Shown here: positions 7,599 to 16,875 of the stretch, piece by piece | How positions within the stretch are numbered: position 1 is the stretch's first letter | How the letters are laid out: every line of letters begins with the position of its first letter | Source of the DNA: DATDQA01 sp035292505 | GTDB lineage: Bacteria; Bacteroidota; Bacteroidia; Chitinophagales; Saprospiraceae | Length of the DNA stretch: 27,814 nucleotides | Assembly: GCA_035292505.1 (NCBI GenBank) | Contig: DATDQA010000270.1 | Coordinates: forward strand, 1-27,814 | Direction: 5' to 3' | The notes under the pieces: generated by a model | Databases searched by the model: none | What the model saw: the letters and a program-made list of their open reading frames with translations, nothing else | What the model was told of the DNA's origin: nothing | Translations under genes and position numbers: made by a program

Positions 7599-9602
7599 TC
7601 ATTTTCCCTCGTATTGAACTTTTTTTCCTATAGAAGACAATCCCATTAAGGCATCTGAAGTTGAAAATATTTCCTTTAAGTAGTGTAGCTCGGACTCGCA
7701 CCCTTTTGCCTCATCAATGAGTCTATCTGCCAGCTTTAAGGCAACAGGTGCTTTATATGATATTGTCTTCACAATCTTTTCAGCATCTTCATTACTCAGT
7801 GATTGACCAGAGAATGTTTTGGTCATAATTTCAGACAGTGAATTCTGCTCAAAGAAGAGTTGAATATTTTTCCATTTTTCACCGAGCAATTTAGTTTTAA
7901 CGACGGGTAATGGCAGCTTGCCTGTCATCAAATCCATCGCTATATCAAGGGAGATGACTTTATCCACTAATCCGATTTCTTCGGCTTCATTTGCGGCAAG
8001 AACTTTCCCGGTGTAGATGAGATATTTACTCAACCCTTTGGCAATTTTGCGGGCACATCGCTGCGTTCCCCCAAGTCCGGGGTAAATGCCGATCCCCGTT
8101 TCCGGAAAGGCAAATTGTGCGTTAGGCAAAGCAAGGATTAAATCTGCGCAGAGAACAAGTTCCAACCCGCCTCCAAGTGTAAGACCATTAACGATCGCGA
8201 TGATTTTTTTCTTTGATTGATCAATGCGGTTAAACAATTTTTGTCCATCTATCGTGAACGATTCGATATTATTTATTTTACCGGCATGAATACTATTTAC
8301 AAAGAAATTTATATCCGCACCTGCCACGAATGCTTTCCCGGAACCTGTTATAAATATTGTCTCTACCAATGGATCATTGTCAGCATTAATAAATTTTTGA
8401 GAAAGCTCCTGAAGCATTATTTCACTTAATGCATTCATATTCTCCGGCTGATCAATAGTGATGACCGCGATGGGATATTTCCTTTCGAGTCTTACGAACT
8501 CCATCTCCAGGTATTGTTCACCGATATACGCAGGGATACGCATTCCGTACAAATTGGAAACCAGCTTTACAAGGCGATTCACTTCATCTGGACCTGCTGA
8601 CCGCATCAGATCGACTGGCCCGTTTTTCCACCGCAAACCGATCATCGCTCCCCGGTTGAGATGAGTAACGGATGAAACCTTTTCTTCAAGGATCTGTAAG
8701 CAGATAAAAAACACAACACCAAGCAGCCTATCAACGATCTTTCTTTCTTTTTGCGGATCGAGGTTTTTAATCTCAGTGATTTCTATATCCCATTGTCTCT
8801 CTGATTCAGCCTGTCGTTGCAAAAAGTCAGACACTTTGTACAGTTCACCAAATATCTCCAGGGTTTTTTCTGAATGACAAGCAACGGAGATACCTGTAGC
8901 ATTCATCAGTGCGAAAGGCCCCATCCCGATTCCGAAAACATTCTTGCATACGAAATCGATTTCTGCCATTTCAGCTACCCCCTCCTGCAGCAAACGGGCT
9001 GACTCGTTGAGCCAGGGAACAAAAAACCGGTTCACCGTAAATCCATAACTATCCTTGCAATCAATAGCATCTTTTGCGATAAGAACCGAAAATTTCCGTA
9101 TTGCGTTAATCGTTTCTCCGGATGTCTTTTCCCCAGGGATGATCTCAACCAGACGGTTCTTTGCCGCATGGTAAAAAAAATGCATGCCGATAAATCGTTC
9201 CGGATGAGTGATACTTTTAGCCAACTCTGATACCGAGTAGGAGGAAGTATTAGTAGCGACAATGCAATCAGGAGCAACAATCTCACTTATAGACTTAAAC
9301 AATTCAGTCTTTGCTGTGAAATCCTCAAAGATGGCTTCCACTACGATGTCACATTCTTTGAGATCGTCAAGCGAGTCAGTACCTTTTAGATTTGCCAGGT
9401 ATGCTTCAACCTGTTGTGGTGTAAAAATCTTTCGTTCGATGGCTTCCTTAAATGTGTCGCGGATGGTCGCTAATCCCTTCTCCACAAAATGATTTGCCCG
9501 GTCGGCAAGGATTACAAGGAATCCTTCCTGAGCAAACTTTTGGACCAGTGCACTACCCATGGTACCCGCGCCTACAATTCCTATTTTTCCGATATGTCTC
9601 AT
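7599..9602 (-). CDS. Fused 3-hydroxyacyl-CoA dehydrogenase / enoyl-CoA hydratase
   Basis: The start is taken at the ATG at 9602 (MRHIGKIGIVGAG), giving 667 residues; the 25 upstream codons overlap dch and do not resemble the family. Residues 1 to about 380 form an NAD-dependent 3-hydroxyacyl-CoA dehydrogenase with GAGTMG, the active-site NTSS, the His-Glu pair in HFFYHAAKNRLVE, and Asn in GFTVNR. Residues about 385-667 form a crotonase-fold hydratase with the oxyanion loops GKAFVAGAD and TLGGGLELVLCAD and both catalytic Glu positions (GGGLE and FPETGIG). This order, dehydrogenase first, is the reverse of the classic FadB arrangement. The usual Asn-Pro after HFF is Tyr-His here. It probably carries out beta-oxidation steps between 3-hydroxypimeloyl-CoA and acetyl-CoA. 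Confidence 0.88.
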   Translation of the reverse strand: MRHIGKIGIVGAGTMGSALVQKFAQEGFLVILADRANHFVEKGLATIRDTFKEAIERKIFTPQQVEAYLANLKGTDSLDDLKECDIVVEAIFEDFTAKTELFKSISEIVAPDCIVATNTSSYSVSELAKSITHPERFIGMHFFYHAAKNRLVEIIPGEKTSGETINAIRKFSVLIAKDAIDCKDSYGFTVNRFFVPWLNESARLLQEGVAEMAEIDFVCKNVFGIGMGPFALMNATGISVACHSEKTLEIFGELYKVSDFLQRQAESERQWDIEITEIKNLDPQKERKIVDRLLGVVFFICLQILEEKVSSVTHLNRGAMIGLRWKNGPVDLMRSAGPDEVNRLVKLVSNLYGMRIPAYIGEQYLEMEFVRLERKYPIAVITIDQPENMNALSEIMLQELSQKFINADNDPLVETIFITGSGKAFVAGADINFFVNSIHAGKINNIESFTIDGQKLFNRIDQSKKKIIAIVNGLTLGGGLELVLCADLILALPNAQFAFPETGIGIYPGLGGTQRCARKIAKGLSKYLIYTGKVLAANEAEEIGLVDKVISLDIAMDLMTGKLPLPVVKTKLLGEKWKNIQLFFEQNSLSEIMTKTFSGQSLSNEDAEKIVKTISYKAPVALKLADRLIDEAKGCESELHYLKEIFSTSDALMGLSSIGKKVQYEGK

Positions 9603-9612
9603 CAGTTTTATA

Positions 9613-10386
9613 TTAACTATTTGTCCAGGCCGGTTTTCTTTTCTCAAGAAAAGCCCGGATGCCCTCGTTTGCATCATGTGTCTCCATAAGCTGGTTTATA
9701 TATATCGATTCCAACTGAGGAAGAAAATTGGTCAGCAGATGATTGAGTTTTATTCTCGCTGCCTTTACAGAATACCGCAATGAAGAAGCACTCTTAGGTA
9801 GAATATTTTGTTCAATCCAGATATTGACTCCTTCATCAAGAGAATCTTTATCATCAAATACTTCATTGACTAATCCAATAAACTTTGCACGATCCGCACT
9901 AATAGAGTTACCGGTAATCAGTAATTCCTCAGCCCGGGCATATCCGATTTTTTCGGGAAGAAGAAGAGAAGCAGGAGGAGGATAAACGCCAAGTATGATC
10001 TCAGGTTGTCCGAATTTAGCACTCTTGTCGGCAAAAATGAAGTTACATATCAGCGCAAGTTCTAAGCCTCCGCCAAGGCATTGCCCTGAAATTTTTGCCA
10101 AAGAGGGTATCGAAAGGTCTCCGAGAGAATAAAATAACTGGTGAAATGCTCTCAACATCATTCCTGCAGACTCTTTCCGGTGTTCTTCAACGCTTGCTCC
10201 AAATGAAAAATGCTTACCTCCACTTTCAAAGACAATCAACTTCAGATCTTTTTTGTCAATAAAAGAATTGAAAGCATGTTGTAATTCTTCCATCATACCA
10301 TGATCCAGTATATTCCCTCTGCCATCATCGAATAATATTCTGATAACCGAGTTTTCGTAAGAGTATGAGATTTCTATTTTTTGCAC
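9613..10386 (-). CDS. dch: Cyclohexa-1,5-diene-1-carbonyl-CoA hydratase
   Basis: Crotonase-fold enzyme that adds water to the cyclic dienoyl-CoA made by benzoyl-CoA reductase, giving 6-hydroxycyclohex-1-ene-1-carbonyl-CoA. The 257-residue frame begins with GTG at 10386, four bases after the oah stop; the next ATG is about 30 codons in and would remove conserved sequence. Signatures I associate with Dch are HFSFGASVEEHR (about 58-70) and GQPEIILGVYPPPAS, where generic enoyl-CoA hydratases have GTIPGAGGTQR. The oxyanion loop GQCLGGGLELALICN is intact. Its place between oah and the dehydrogenase/hydratase fusion gene supports the call. A generic hydratase is the fallback. Confidence 0.88.
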   Translation of the reverse strand: MQKIEISYSYENSVIRILFDDGRGNILDHGMMEELQHAFNSFIDKKDLKLIVFESGGKHFSFGASVEEHRKESAGMMLRAFHQLFYSLGDLSIPSLAKISGQCLGGGLELALICNFIFADKSAKFGQPEIILGVYPPPASLLLPEKIGYARAEELLITGNSISADRAKFIGLVNEVFDDKDSLDEGVNIWIEQNILPKSASSLRYSVKAARIKLNHLLTNFLPQLESIYINQLMETHDANEGIRAFLEKRKPAWTNS

Positions 10387-10389
10387 GGC

Positions 10390-11490
10390 TCAGGGATTTA
10401 CCATTTGAAATTGTGGCGAAACAGACCTGTGCATCTCATCATCCCATTCATGACCTTCGGCCAGAAGCTGACGGAGCTTGATAAAATCAGCTTCACGATT
10501 TTCTTTTGTTCCTTCATTAAAAGCGCGGAAGCCTGCTTTTGCTTCTGTCATCATATTTAAAGCAAGCCATTCCCTGCTACTCTCTTTATTCTTATCCCAA
10601 TGCTCCAGTTTAAATTTGCGGATCTCGCTGATAGTCTTATTCATGCAATTGGGAAAAGTATGCAGGAGTTTAGCGATTAACTGGTGCACTGCATGATCCA
10701 GCATGGTAAAGTCTGTTTCTGCCTGGGAAACAATTTCTTTGGCCCTCTTCAATGCATCGCCGGTTTTTAAGGTTCCGAAAATAAGTTGACCATACTCGTC
10801 AGTGATTGATTCCGTAACTACCAAAGGATTTGCGATAAATGTTCCCTTCATTTTCAACACGGGTGCAATGGCCGTAATCATTCCAAAATAATAGGCCTGA
10901 TGAGCGGTCCATGGTTCGCACAACGTGAGTGATGTCATGGCGCGCTCTATACCGACAAAAAGCGGTAAAAAATCCGTGGCGCCGCCGATCGGTGCACTGC
11001 CATGCTTGGGCCCGGCCTGGCCAAACCTGGCCATATCACTTGCAATACTGAAATCACAAGCCATCCCAATTTCCTGTCCGCCACCAATCCGCATTCCATT
11101 TACCCTGCAAATCACCGGTTTTTCACATTTGAGAATGGCGCTGACCATGTCATTAAACAGACGCATGTATTGCGCATACTCCTGCGGATTGCCAGCGTAG
11201 TATTCAGCATATTCTTTTGTATTTCCACCTGTGCAGAACGCTTTATCACCTGTGCCTGTAAGCACGATGGCGACAATGCTTCTATCGTTCGAAGCCTGAT
11301 TAAACGCAAGAATTATTTCCTTCACCGCACCTGTGGTATAAGAATTATACTGTCCTGGATTGTTAAGGATGATCCAGGCATTGAAGAGATTTTCGACGAC
11401 GGTGCCATCATAATCCAGACAAGGTCTCTTTTCAAAAAGTATTTCTTTATATTCTGCTTTTGCAATATTGTGATCTTTAAGTATTTTCAT
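10390..11490 (-). CDS. oah: 6-Oxocyclohex-1-ene-1-carbonyl-CoA hydrolase (ring-opening)
   Basis: This enzyme (Oah/BamA) hydrates and cleaves the alicyclic ring of 6-oxocyclohex-1-ene-carbonyl-CoA, giving 3-hydroxypimeloyl-CoA, and is a hallmark of anaerobic aromatic degradation. The start is the ATG at 11490 (MKILKDHN), which gives 366 residues, close to the usual 375-380. The longer open frame up to 11649 lies inside had and is not similar to the family. Recognisable segments are NNPGQYNSYTTGAVKEII, FCTGGNTKEYAEYYAGNP, RVNGMRIGGGQEIGMACD and GQAGPKHGSAPIGGATDF, which distinguish it from ordinary crotonases. It starts 13 bases after the had stop and ends three bases before dch. Confidence 0.92.
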   Translation of the reverse strand: MKILKDHNIAKAEYKEILFEKRPCLDYDGTVVENLFNAWIILNNPGQYNSYTTGAVKEIILAFNQASNDRSIVAIVLTGTGDKAFCTGGNTKEYAEYYAGNPQEYAQYMRLFNDMVSAILKCEKPVICRVNGMRIGGGQEIGMACDFSIASDMARFGQAGPKHGSAPIGGATDFLPLFVGIERAMTSLTLCEPWTAHQAYYFGMITAIAPVLKMKGTFIANPLVVTESITDEYGQLIFGTLKTGDALKRAKEIVSQAETDFTMLDHAVHQLIAKLLHTFPNCMNKTISEIRKFKLEHWDKNKESSREWLALNMMTEAKAGFRAFNEGTKENREADFIKLRQLLAEGHEWDDEMHRSVSPQFQMVNP

Positions 11491-11503
11491 AACTCTTCTT
11501 TGT

Positions 11504-12568
11504 TTATTGATAATCAGGAACAAGTACCGATCGTTTTGTGTACTTGTGTTCAAGGGTATTTTTAAATACCTCGTTGATTTGCGACATGGGAAAAGTTTGA
11601 ATGAATTGTGATATTTTGAGTTTATCAGTAGCAACCAAATCCAAAACATCAGGATACAATTCAGCCCGGCATCCCCAGGTGCCTATCAGTTTTGCATCGA
11701 ATGCCATGAGGTTACTCAGACGTATTTCAATCTTATCCATTGTAAACCCAACGATTGAAAGGGTTGATGCGAAGGTGATAAGATTGAATGCAAGATCCTG
11801 ACCTGCTTTTGTTCCGCTTATCTCAAAAATTTTCCAGCCGGCCTTTGGTGCATGGATATCCCTGGCGAGTTCTTTTACTTTTTCTTTTATTGTTTTTATA
11901 TCCAGGCCCTGTATATTCAGTGTTGCATCAATGTTGTTTGCCCTGGCTGTGGACAGTTTTTCATCGTTAAGGTCAAGAGCAATAACCTTTGCCCCGAATA
12001 CCTTTGCGATTAGAGCACCGTATATTCCTACGCCACCTACGCCAATGACGATAGCTAAATCTCCCGGCTCCAGTTCTGATTTTTTTACGACCTGATAAGG
12101 GGTAGAAATGGCATCTGCGATAACTGAGAGTTGTTCCAGTGGATATTTTTTCAGGATGTGATCAGGAACAAGGCAAAGAAATTTTGCAGGCACCTTGATA
12201 TGTGAGGCAAACCCGCCGTGAAAATCATTCCCAGGCATTAATTGATTCCGGCAAATATTGCTTCTTCCTTTTTGACACAACTCGCACTCCCCGCAAGGAA
12301 GTACGGCAGGTATGATGACCTTTTTGCCAAGCCACGCTGCCCCTCCATCTACGACAGTACCGCTGATTTCATGTCCGAGTGTGAGGGGTAGTGCATGCTT
12401 CGTCTGGACCCCATGATGCCAGAAACTGATATCGGTATGACATACACCACAACCAGACACCTTTACCAACACTTCTCCCTCTACTATTTCAGGGTAGGAA
12501 CTTTCAATACGTTGAAATTCCTTCTTCAACTCTACCATTTGCCATTGATAATATTTCTTTTGGGTCAT
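11504..12568 (-). CDS. had: 6-Hydroxycyclohex-1-ene-1-carbonyl-CoA dehydrogenase
   Basis: Zinc-dependent medium-chain alcohol dehydrogenase that oxidises the Dch product to the 6-oxo compound used by Oah. The 354-residue protein has the catalytic-zinc motif GCGVCHTD (C40, C43) with GHE (H66-E67), and the structural-zinc cysteines C92, C95, C98 and C106 (CGECELCQKGRSNIC). Its Rossmann motif is GVGGVGIYGA, followed by an acidic residue (ALDLND), which suggests NAD+. Length and context (thiolase, had, oah, dch) match the benzoyl-CoA pathway enzyme rather than a generic alcohol dehydrogenase. Its ATG overlaps the thiolase stop by four bases (ATGA), which suggests translational coupling. Confidence 0.88.
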   Translation of the reverse strand: MTQKKYYQWQMVELKKEFQRIESSYPEIVEGEVLVKVSGCGVCHTDISFWHHGVQTKHALPLTLGHEISGTVVDGGAAWLGKKVIIPAVLPCGECELCQKGRSNICRNQLMPGNDFHGGFASHIKVPAKFLCLVPDHILKKYPLEQLSVIADAISTPYQVVKKSELEPGDLAIVIGVGGVGIYGALIAKVFGAKVIALDLNDEKLSTARANNIDATLNIQGLDIKTIKEKVKELARDIHAPKAGWKIFEISGTKAGQDLAFNLITFASTLSIVGFTMDKIEIRLSNLMAFDAKLIGTWGCRAELYPDVLDLVATDKLKISQFIQTFPMSQINEVFKNTLEHKYTKRSVLVPDYQ

Positions 12569-13827
12569 ACGTCAGGATTTTCAAACAGGATTGCTGTGCC
12601 CTGTCCGCCACCAATGCATGCAGAGGCAATCCCATATTTTATTTTTCGTTGTTTCATTTCCCTGGAAATGGTGAGTGATAACCGAAGCCCTGTCGCAGCA
12701 AGTGGATGGCCAATGGCGATGGCTCCTCCGTTTACATTTAAGAGATTCCTGTCAAGGTGCAATTCCCTTTCACAGCCAATGACCTGTGCGGAGAAGGCTT
12801 CATTGATTTCGAACAAACCAATTTCTGAAATTGTCAACCCCGTTATTTCTAACAATAGATTGATGGCAGGCACAGGACCAAGGCCCATCACCGTAGGGTC
12901 AATACCACAGCTTGTCCCTGCAATAATTTTCGAAAGCGGCGTGAGCTTGCTGCGCTGAATGCACTCTTTGCCGGCAACAACAGAAGATGCGGAGCCGTCA
13001 ACAATGCCACTGCAATTACCGGCGGTTAATACACCCACGTCAGAAAAGACCGGCGTCAGCGTTGACAGGGCTTCAAAAGTTGTTTCCCTCACATGTTCAT
13101 CTGTTGTGAAATTTTGCACACCACCCGGCAAGCGGATTTTTCTCGGTTTTAATCCGTCAATTTCAAATACGGCAGAATTAACAGGCGTGATTTCATCATC
13201 GAAGAAAGTATTGTTCCTGGCATTGAGTGCGCGTTGAAAAGAAGTAAGTGCATACTGATCGCAGTCCTGTCTGGAAATGTGATATAATTTAGCCACGTTT
13301 TCAGCGGTATATCCCATTGGGTACCCGGCAGCCGTATCATCCAGTGCTTCCCACAACATATCCTTAAAGACAGGTCTTCCCAGCGGATAACCCATCCGGT
13401 TTCCAAAACTCACTGTAGGTGAAAGCGACATATTCTCTGTGCCGGTGCATAACACAGAATCGGCTTTTCCAAGTGTGATTTGTTCAGCACCTGCGATCAG
13501 TGTTTCAAAACCTGATCCACAGATCCGCTGCACCATTAAAGCCGGTACTTCCACCGGAAGTCCTGAGAATAATCCAATATGGCGCGGAAGAAAATAAGCA
13601 TCACCGGAGCTCTGGCCGATATTGGCCACGATGAGTTGATCGATCTCTGCCGGATCGAGGTGACACTTTTTCAAAGCAGCACGGGAAGAGATAATTCCCA
13701 GATCAGTCGGAGATATCTGAGCAAGTGTTCCGGAATATTTTCCAAACGGTGTACGCACCCCGTCAACCAGGAATATCTCATCATATAAAAATCCAATGCC
13801 TTTTTTATTATTATGATAGCCTTTCAT
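12565..13827 (-). CDS. Acetyl-CoA acyltransferase (thiolase)
   Basis: The 420-residue thiolase has the acyl-accepting Cys103 in QRICGSGFE, then NEAFSAQ, GGAIAIGHPLAATG with the catalytic His at about 374, and the second active-site Cys404 in SACIGGGQGTA. It starts at the ATG at 13827, overlapping the upstream fusion gene by 17 bases. In this setting it most likely cleaves 3-oxopimeloyl-CoA with CoA to give glutaryl-CoA and acetyl-CoA, although acetoacetyl-CoA is also possible; the sequence does not decide. Two overlaps (with the fusion gene and had) tie it tightly into the operon. Confidence 0.9.
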   Translation of the reverse strand: MKGYHNNKKGIGFLYDEIFLVDGVRTPFGKYSGTLAQISPTDLGIISSRAALKKCHLDPAEIDQLIVANIGQSSGDAYFLPRHIGLFSGLPVEVPALMVQRICGSGFETLIAGAEQITLGKADSVLCTGTENMSLSPTVSFGNRMGYPLGRPVFKDMLWEALDDTAAGYPMGYTAENVAKLYHISRQDCDQYALTSFQRALNARNNTFFDDEITPVNSAVFEIDGLKPRKIRLPGGVQNFTTDEHVRETTFEALSTLTPVFSDVGVLTAGNCSGIVDGSASSVVAGKECIQRSKLTPLSKIIAGTSCGIDPTVMGLGPVPAINLLLEITGLTISEIGLFEINEAFSAQVIGCERELHLDRNLLNVNGGAIAIGHPLAATGLRLSLTISREMKQRKIKYGIASACIGGGQGTAILFENPDV

Positions 13828-15664
13828 ATTGTGCTTGAGCAGAATTTATAAAAAGATCAGTTGTTTTCGTTGCAGCGTTTGCATATAATGCCGCACCAAA
13901 GGATACTGCAAATTGGGACCTGTCCATAATGATCACATCCATTTTGAGCCTTTCCTGCAGGAGATTTTTGAGATAAGGATGATACGCAATGACACCCCCA
14001 ATAAGATACACTGGCAAAAGCGGATCAATCCGTAATTTGATAATCCGGTTTAAAATTGACAGGTAAATACCTTTTGCAATATCTTCGACAGGCATCTCTT
14101 CAAATAACCAGGACATAATTTCTGTTTTTGCGAAAACAGTGCAAAAACTATTCAGTTCCTTTGCGAAAGACGATTTGGCAGCCAGATCACTCATGTCAGT
14201 AATATTGATATCTGCCCGTTCAGCTACTTCGGAAATGAACGAACCGGTACCCGCTGCACATTTGTCATTTAGATAGAAATTTTCAATATTGTTTTCCGCG
14301 TCACATTTTATCACCTTGATATCCTCTCCTCCGATGTCAATAATATTTTTAACCCCTGGAAAATATGTAGATACGGCCAGTGTTGCACAACTCAGTTCCG
14401 TTTTGATGATATCCGCATCTGCCAGGTGTTTGCGTCCATAACCTGTAGCGCAAATAGTGTGTATGTGATACTCGGTTTTTAAAGCTTCAATAACATGATG
14501 CACGGAAATACGGTCCCGGTTTAATGTTTTAAGAGCGGTCTGAAACAAAATCTGAGACTGCTGATCAACTACAGTGAATTTAGTATAGGCAGAACCAAGA
14601 TCTACACCAAGGGAACAGTTTTTCGAATTAGGCGTATGGCCATCAACATGTAAATGCTTCGGTAAGCTGTTTTGTTTGACTGCTGCCTTTGCCGTCGAGA
14701 GAATAGACGTATAGGATTTATTGGACATGGCTTTCACCATATTCGTAAATGTAAGATTGAGGGAAGTACGGATATAATGTTTCCTTCCATACTCGACAAT
14801 TTTTCCATTCATAAAGTCAATTTCTGTAGGGCGGTTGTTCAGCAAGTCAACTGCTAATGAGGGAAAATGATTTCCAGCCTTGTGCAGATAACGCAGACAC
14901 TTACGGATGAAGTCATCTTCAAAGAGGATTTTTTCGGCCTTTGCCACCTCCACAGCCTCCTCTATGATTTGTTCGATTAATTCAACAGTGTCTGAATTGC
15001 TCATCGCTTCTTTGATGGTCATTCTTCCGACCGCACACAAGGCACTGAGAGATGAGTTCAGGATCGTTTTTTCCCAACTGCGCTTCAACATCTCAAAAGA
15101 AGGAAGCGAGGTGGTTTCTAGAAGAACCGAGTTTAAAATAACAGCGATTTCATTTGCCTCATCTTGCCTTGAGTCATCAACAGATGCGATGAAGTTGGGA
15201 GGATTAAAAAAAGTGACTTTCGTGACATTGGGAGCAGTAAGATTGCCGGCAAAGTTGATCACCATTCTGAAGGTGCGGGACTCTCCGATGGCATCTGCAA
15301 CCATCTGTTCCACATCAATTCCGTTCATCGCACAGGCTATTCCTGTCGCTTTATTACGCAGCGTGGCAATTTCTGTCATCAGGAAAGGCAGTTGAGTGGT
15401 CTTTACACAGACAATGATAAAATCCGGATTGAATGCATCAAATTCTGCCGCGGTAGAATAGAGGTGCTTAAAAAATGTTTTTTTTCTTATCGTGCCATCC
15501 AGGATAATCCCATCCGTTTTGATCAGGTTCATTTTGAGCTTATCAAAGTCACAAATGGCCACATCAAGTCCGGCTTCATGGAAATGCGTTGCCAGAATGG
15601 TTCCTACCGGGCCCAGCCCGATGATCCCGATCTTATGTATTTTTCTTTCAAGCATAACTCTCAT
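13811..15664 (-). CDS. Fusion: ketopantoate reductase-like dehydrogenase + BcrA/HgdC-type ATPase (radical-enzyme activator)
   Basis: One uninterrupted 617-residue frame with two parts. Residues about 8-315 follow the ketopantoate reductase family: the Rossmann loop GIIGLGPVGT (13-22), VCVKTTQ, a catalytic-type Lys199 in SWEKTILNS, and FPSLAVDLLNNRPTEID (268-283) near the C-terminal helices. After a linker (about 316-350) comes a BadF/BadG/BcrA/HgdC ATPase: GVDLGSAYTKF (353-363), DIGGED (443-448), LNDKCAAGTG with C469, and NSFCTVFAKTE with C508. These two cysteines correspond to those that hold the [4Fe-4S] cluster between two subunits in HgdC. The family couples ATP hydrolysis to low-potential electron transfer. 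The start could also be the ATG at 15655. It overlaps both neighbours by 17 bases. The likely partner is the HgdB-like protein just upstream. The fusion is unusual as far as I know. Confidence 0.85.
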   Translation of the reverse strand: MRVMLERKIHKIGIIGLGPVGTILATHFHEAGLDVAICDFDKLKMNLIKTDGIILDGTIRKKTFFKHLYSTAAEFDAFNPDFIIVCVKTTQLPFLMTEIATLRNKATGIACAMNGIDVEQMVADAIGESRTFRMVINFAGNLTAPNVTKVTFFNPPNFIASVDDSRQDEANEIAVILNSVLLETTSLPSFEMLKRSWEKTILNSSLSALCAVGRMTIKEAMSNSDTVELIEQIIEEAVEVAKAEKILFEDDFIRKCLRYLHKAGNHFPSLAVDLLNNRPTEIDFMNGKIVEYGRKHYIRTSLNLTFTNMVKAMSNKSYTSILSTAKAAVKQNSLPKHLHVDGHTPNSKNCSLGVDLGSAYTKFTVVDQQSQILFQTALKTLNRDRISVHHVIEALKTEYHIHTICATGYGRKHLADADIIKTELSCATLAVSTYFPGVKNIIDIGGEDIKVIKCDAENNIENFYLNDKCAAGTGSFISEVAERADINITDMSDLAAKSSFAKELNSFCTVFAKTEIMSWLFEEMPVEDIAKGIYLSILNRIIKLRIDPLLPVYLIGGVIAYHPYLKNLLQERLKMDVIIMDRSQFAVSFGAALYANAATKTTDLFINSAQAQYERLS

Positions 15665-16874
15665 GCATCATTTTACGGCTTCCCAATTGCTCCACGAAGG
15701 TTTCAATCTTGGTGGTGGTTTGTCCTTCTGAATAAAAACGGAGATCACACAGGTCGCCCTCTATAACCAAAACAGGGATCCCATATTCTTTATACATCCG
15801 CAATGGTAATCCGAACCTGGAATTCGAATTGTTGAAACACGTCTTCGCGTCGTGAAATATCATGCCGTCAATACGATATTCGTCAGCCATATTTTTGAGC
15901 ATCTTCATTTTCACATTTTCGCTCCGGTTGATGAAAATCTCGGTATAAGCTTTTGCAGAAGAGAAAAAGGGATCCTGTTCATTAAAGGCATCAAACACCC
16001 AGCTATTGCAATACGTAGATGCGACAACAACGGAGTTATTTTGAATAAATAAATCTGAAAGTGATCGTAGTTTCCCCCAAACCGGCATGCCGTCCCAAAA
16101 AATACGACTGTGTTCCCCCTGCACAATACCCTTTTTATTGGCAGCATTCTCCATCAGTTCGTCGAGCAGTATTTGATAGTACTCTTTTGCAGCCGTTGTG
16201 CCGCGAAGCACGACGATAGGACCCATGTGGATGCTGCAGTCAAAAAAACTAATAGGAGCCGGCGAATACTTGGCAGTAGCAAGAACTTGTTTCCACAGTT
16301 CCGTTGCCTCTTTACTTAAACGAAGTGTGTCCCGGAACCGGTCCAGATCAAATTTTTGGCCACTTGCTTTCTCGCAGTGTGGAATGATTGCTTTGAATTG
16401 TTCACTCACATCATGGATTTGTACATCGGTGAGTTCATCCACGTATCTCGGAGGGAAAATACCGATAGCAGGACACTGAAATTCTTTGGCATAAAAGTTA
16501 AACCAGTCCTGCACTTCACGACATTGATTAGTATTATATACAATCAGGTCCGGCTTTGGAATACCTTTCATTCCGTAGTGATCCTGCAGCGGTGTCCGAT
16601 GACAAAGGTAGGCGCCAATATCGCTCGTGAGATAAGAACAAATATCTCCTGAATAACCAAGATTAATAGTAGTAGGGATATAGTCGCCGGCCTGTCTCGT
16701 TGCTCCCAGCAGCGCCCCATGATTTTCCGGAAAGTACACTTCAAAACCAAAGGCACGAAGTAATTCCGCAGGACCAACACTTGTGCACCATGCAATCTTA
16801 CCGGCATGCTCCAGCCCGGTGAAATACTCTTTCATCAGTTTTCGCAAAAGATTAGTGGACTTTATCTCGTACAT
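15648..16874 (-). CDS. HgdB/BcrB-like Fe-S protein (2-hydroxyacyl-CoA dehydratase / benzoyl-CoA reductase family), stand-alone
   Basis: The 408-residue protein is of the BcrB/BcrC/HgdA/HgdB family, distinct from the bcrB and bcrC genes in the same cluster. Candidate cluster ligands are C30 (KIAWCTS), C79 (SGDICSYLTSDIG, comparable to DVCTYVKCDIG in BcrB here) and C118 (NTNQCRE). The C-terminal family signature is clear: a stretch ending DGMIFHDAKTC, then VLVIEGDLCDLRFYSEGQ. Family members bind a [4Fe-4S] cluster, usually act as pairs, and receive electrons from an ATPase activator. Only one such gene is present beside the fused activator, so it may be a homodimer, as in the YjiM/double-cubane type, or borrow a partner. 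It starts one base after the ligase stop. Substrate unknown. Confidence 0.82.
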   Translation of the reverse strand: MYEIKSTNLLRKLMKEYFTGLEHAGKIAWCTSVGPAELLRAFGFEVYFPENHGALLGATRQAGDYIPTTINLGYSGDICSYLTSDIGAYLCHRTPLQDHYGMKGIPKPDLIVYNTNQCREVQDWFNFYAKEFQCPAIGIFPPRYVDELTDVQIHDVSEQFKAIIPHCEKASGQKFDLDRFRDTLRLSKEATELWKQVLATAKYSPAPISFFDCSIHMGPIVVLRGTTAAKEYYQILLDELMENAANKKGIVQGEHSRIFWDGMPVWGKLRSLSDLFIQNNSVVVASTYCNSWVFDAFNEQDPFFSSAKAYTEIFINRSENVKMKMLKNMADEYRIDGMIFHDAKTCFNNSNSRFGLPLRMYKEYGIPVLVIEGDLCDLRFYSEGQTTTKIETFVEQLGSRKMMHESYA

Positions 16875-16875
16875 A

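Noticed and set aside
11002..11565. 187-codon plus-strand open frame, and similar long plus-strand frames inside had, oah and the fusion gene
   Set aside because: They lie antisense to clear enzyme genes, lack protein-like motifs and follow from the codon pattern of the real genes.
11491..11649. Extended N-terminus of oah
   Set aside because: The extra 53 codons overlap had and do not resemble the family; the ATG at 11490 gives the normal length.
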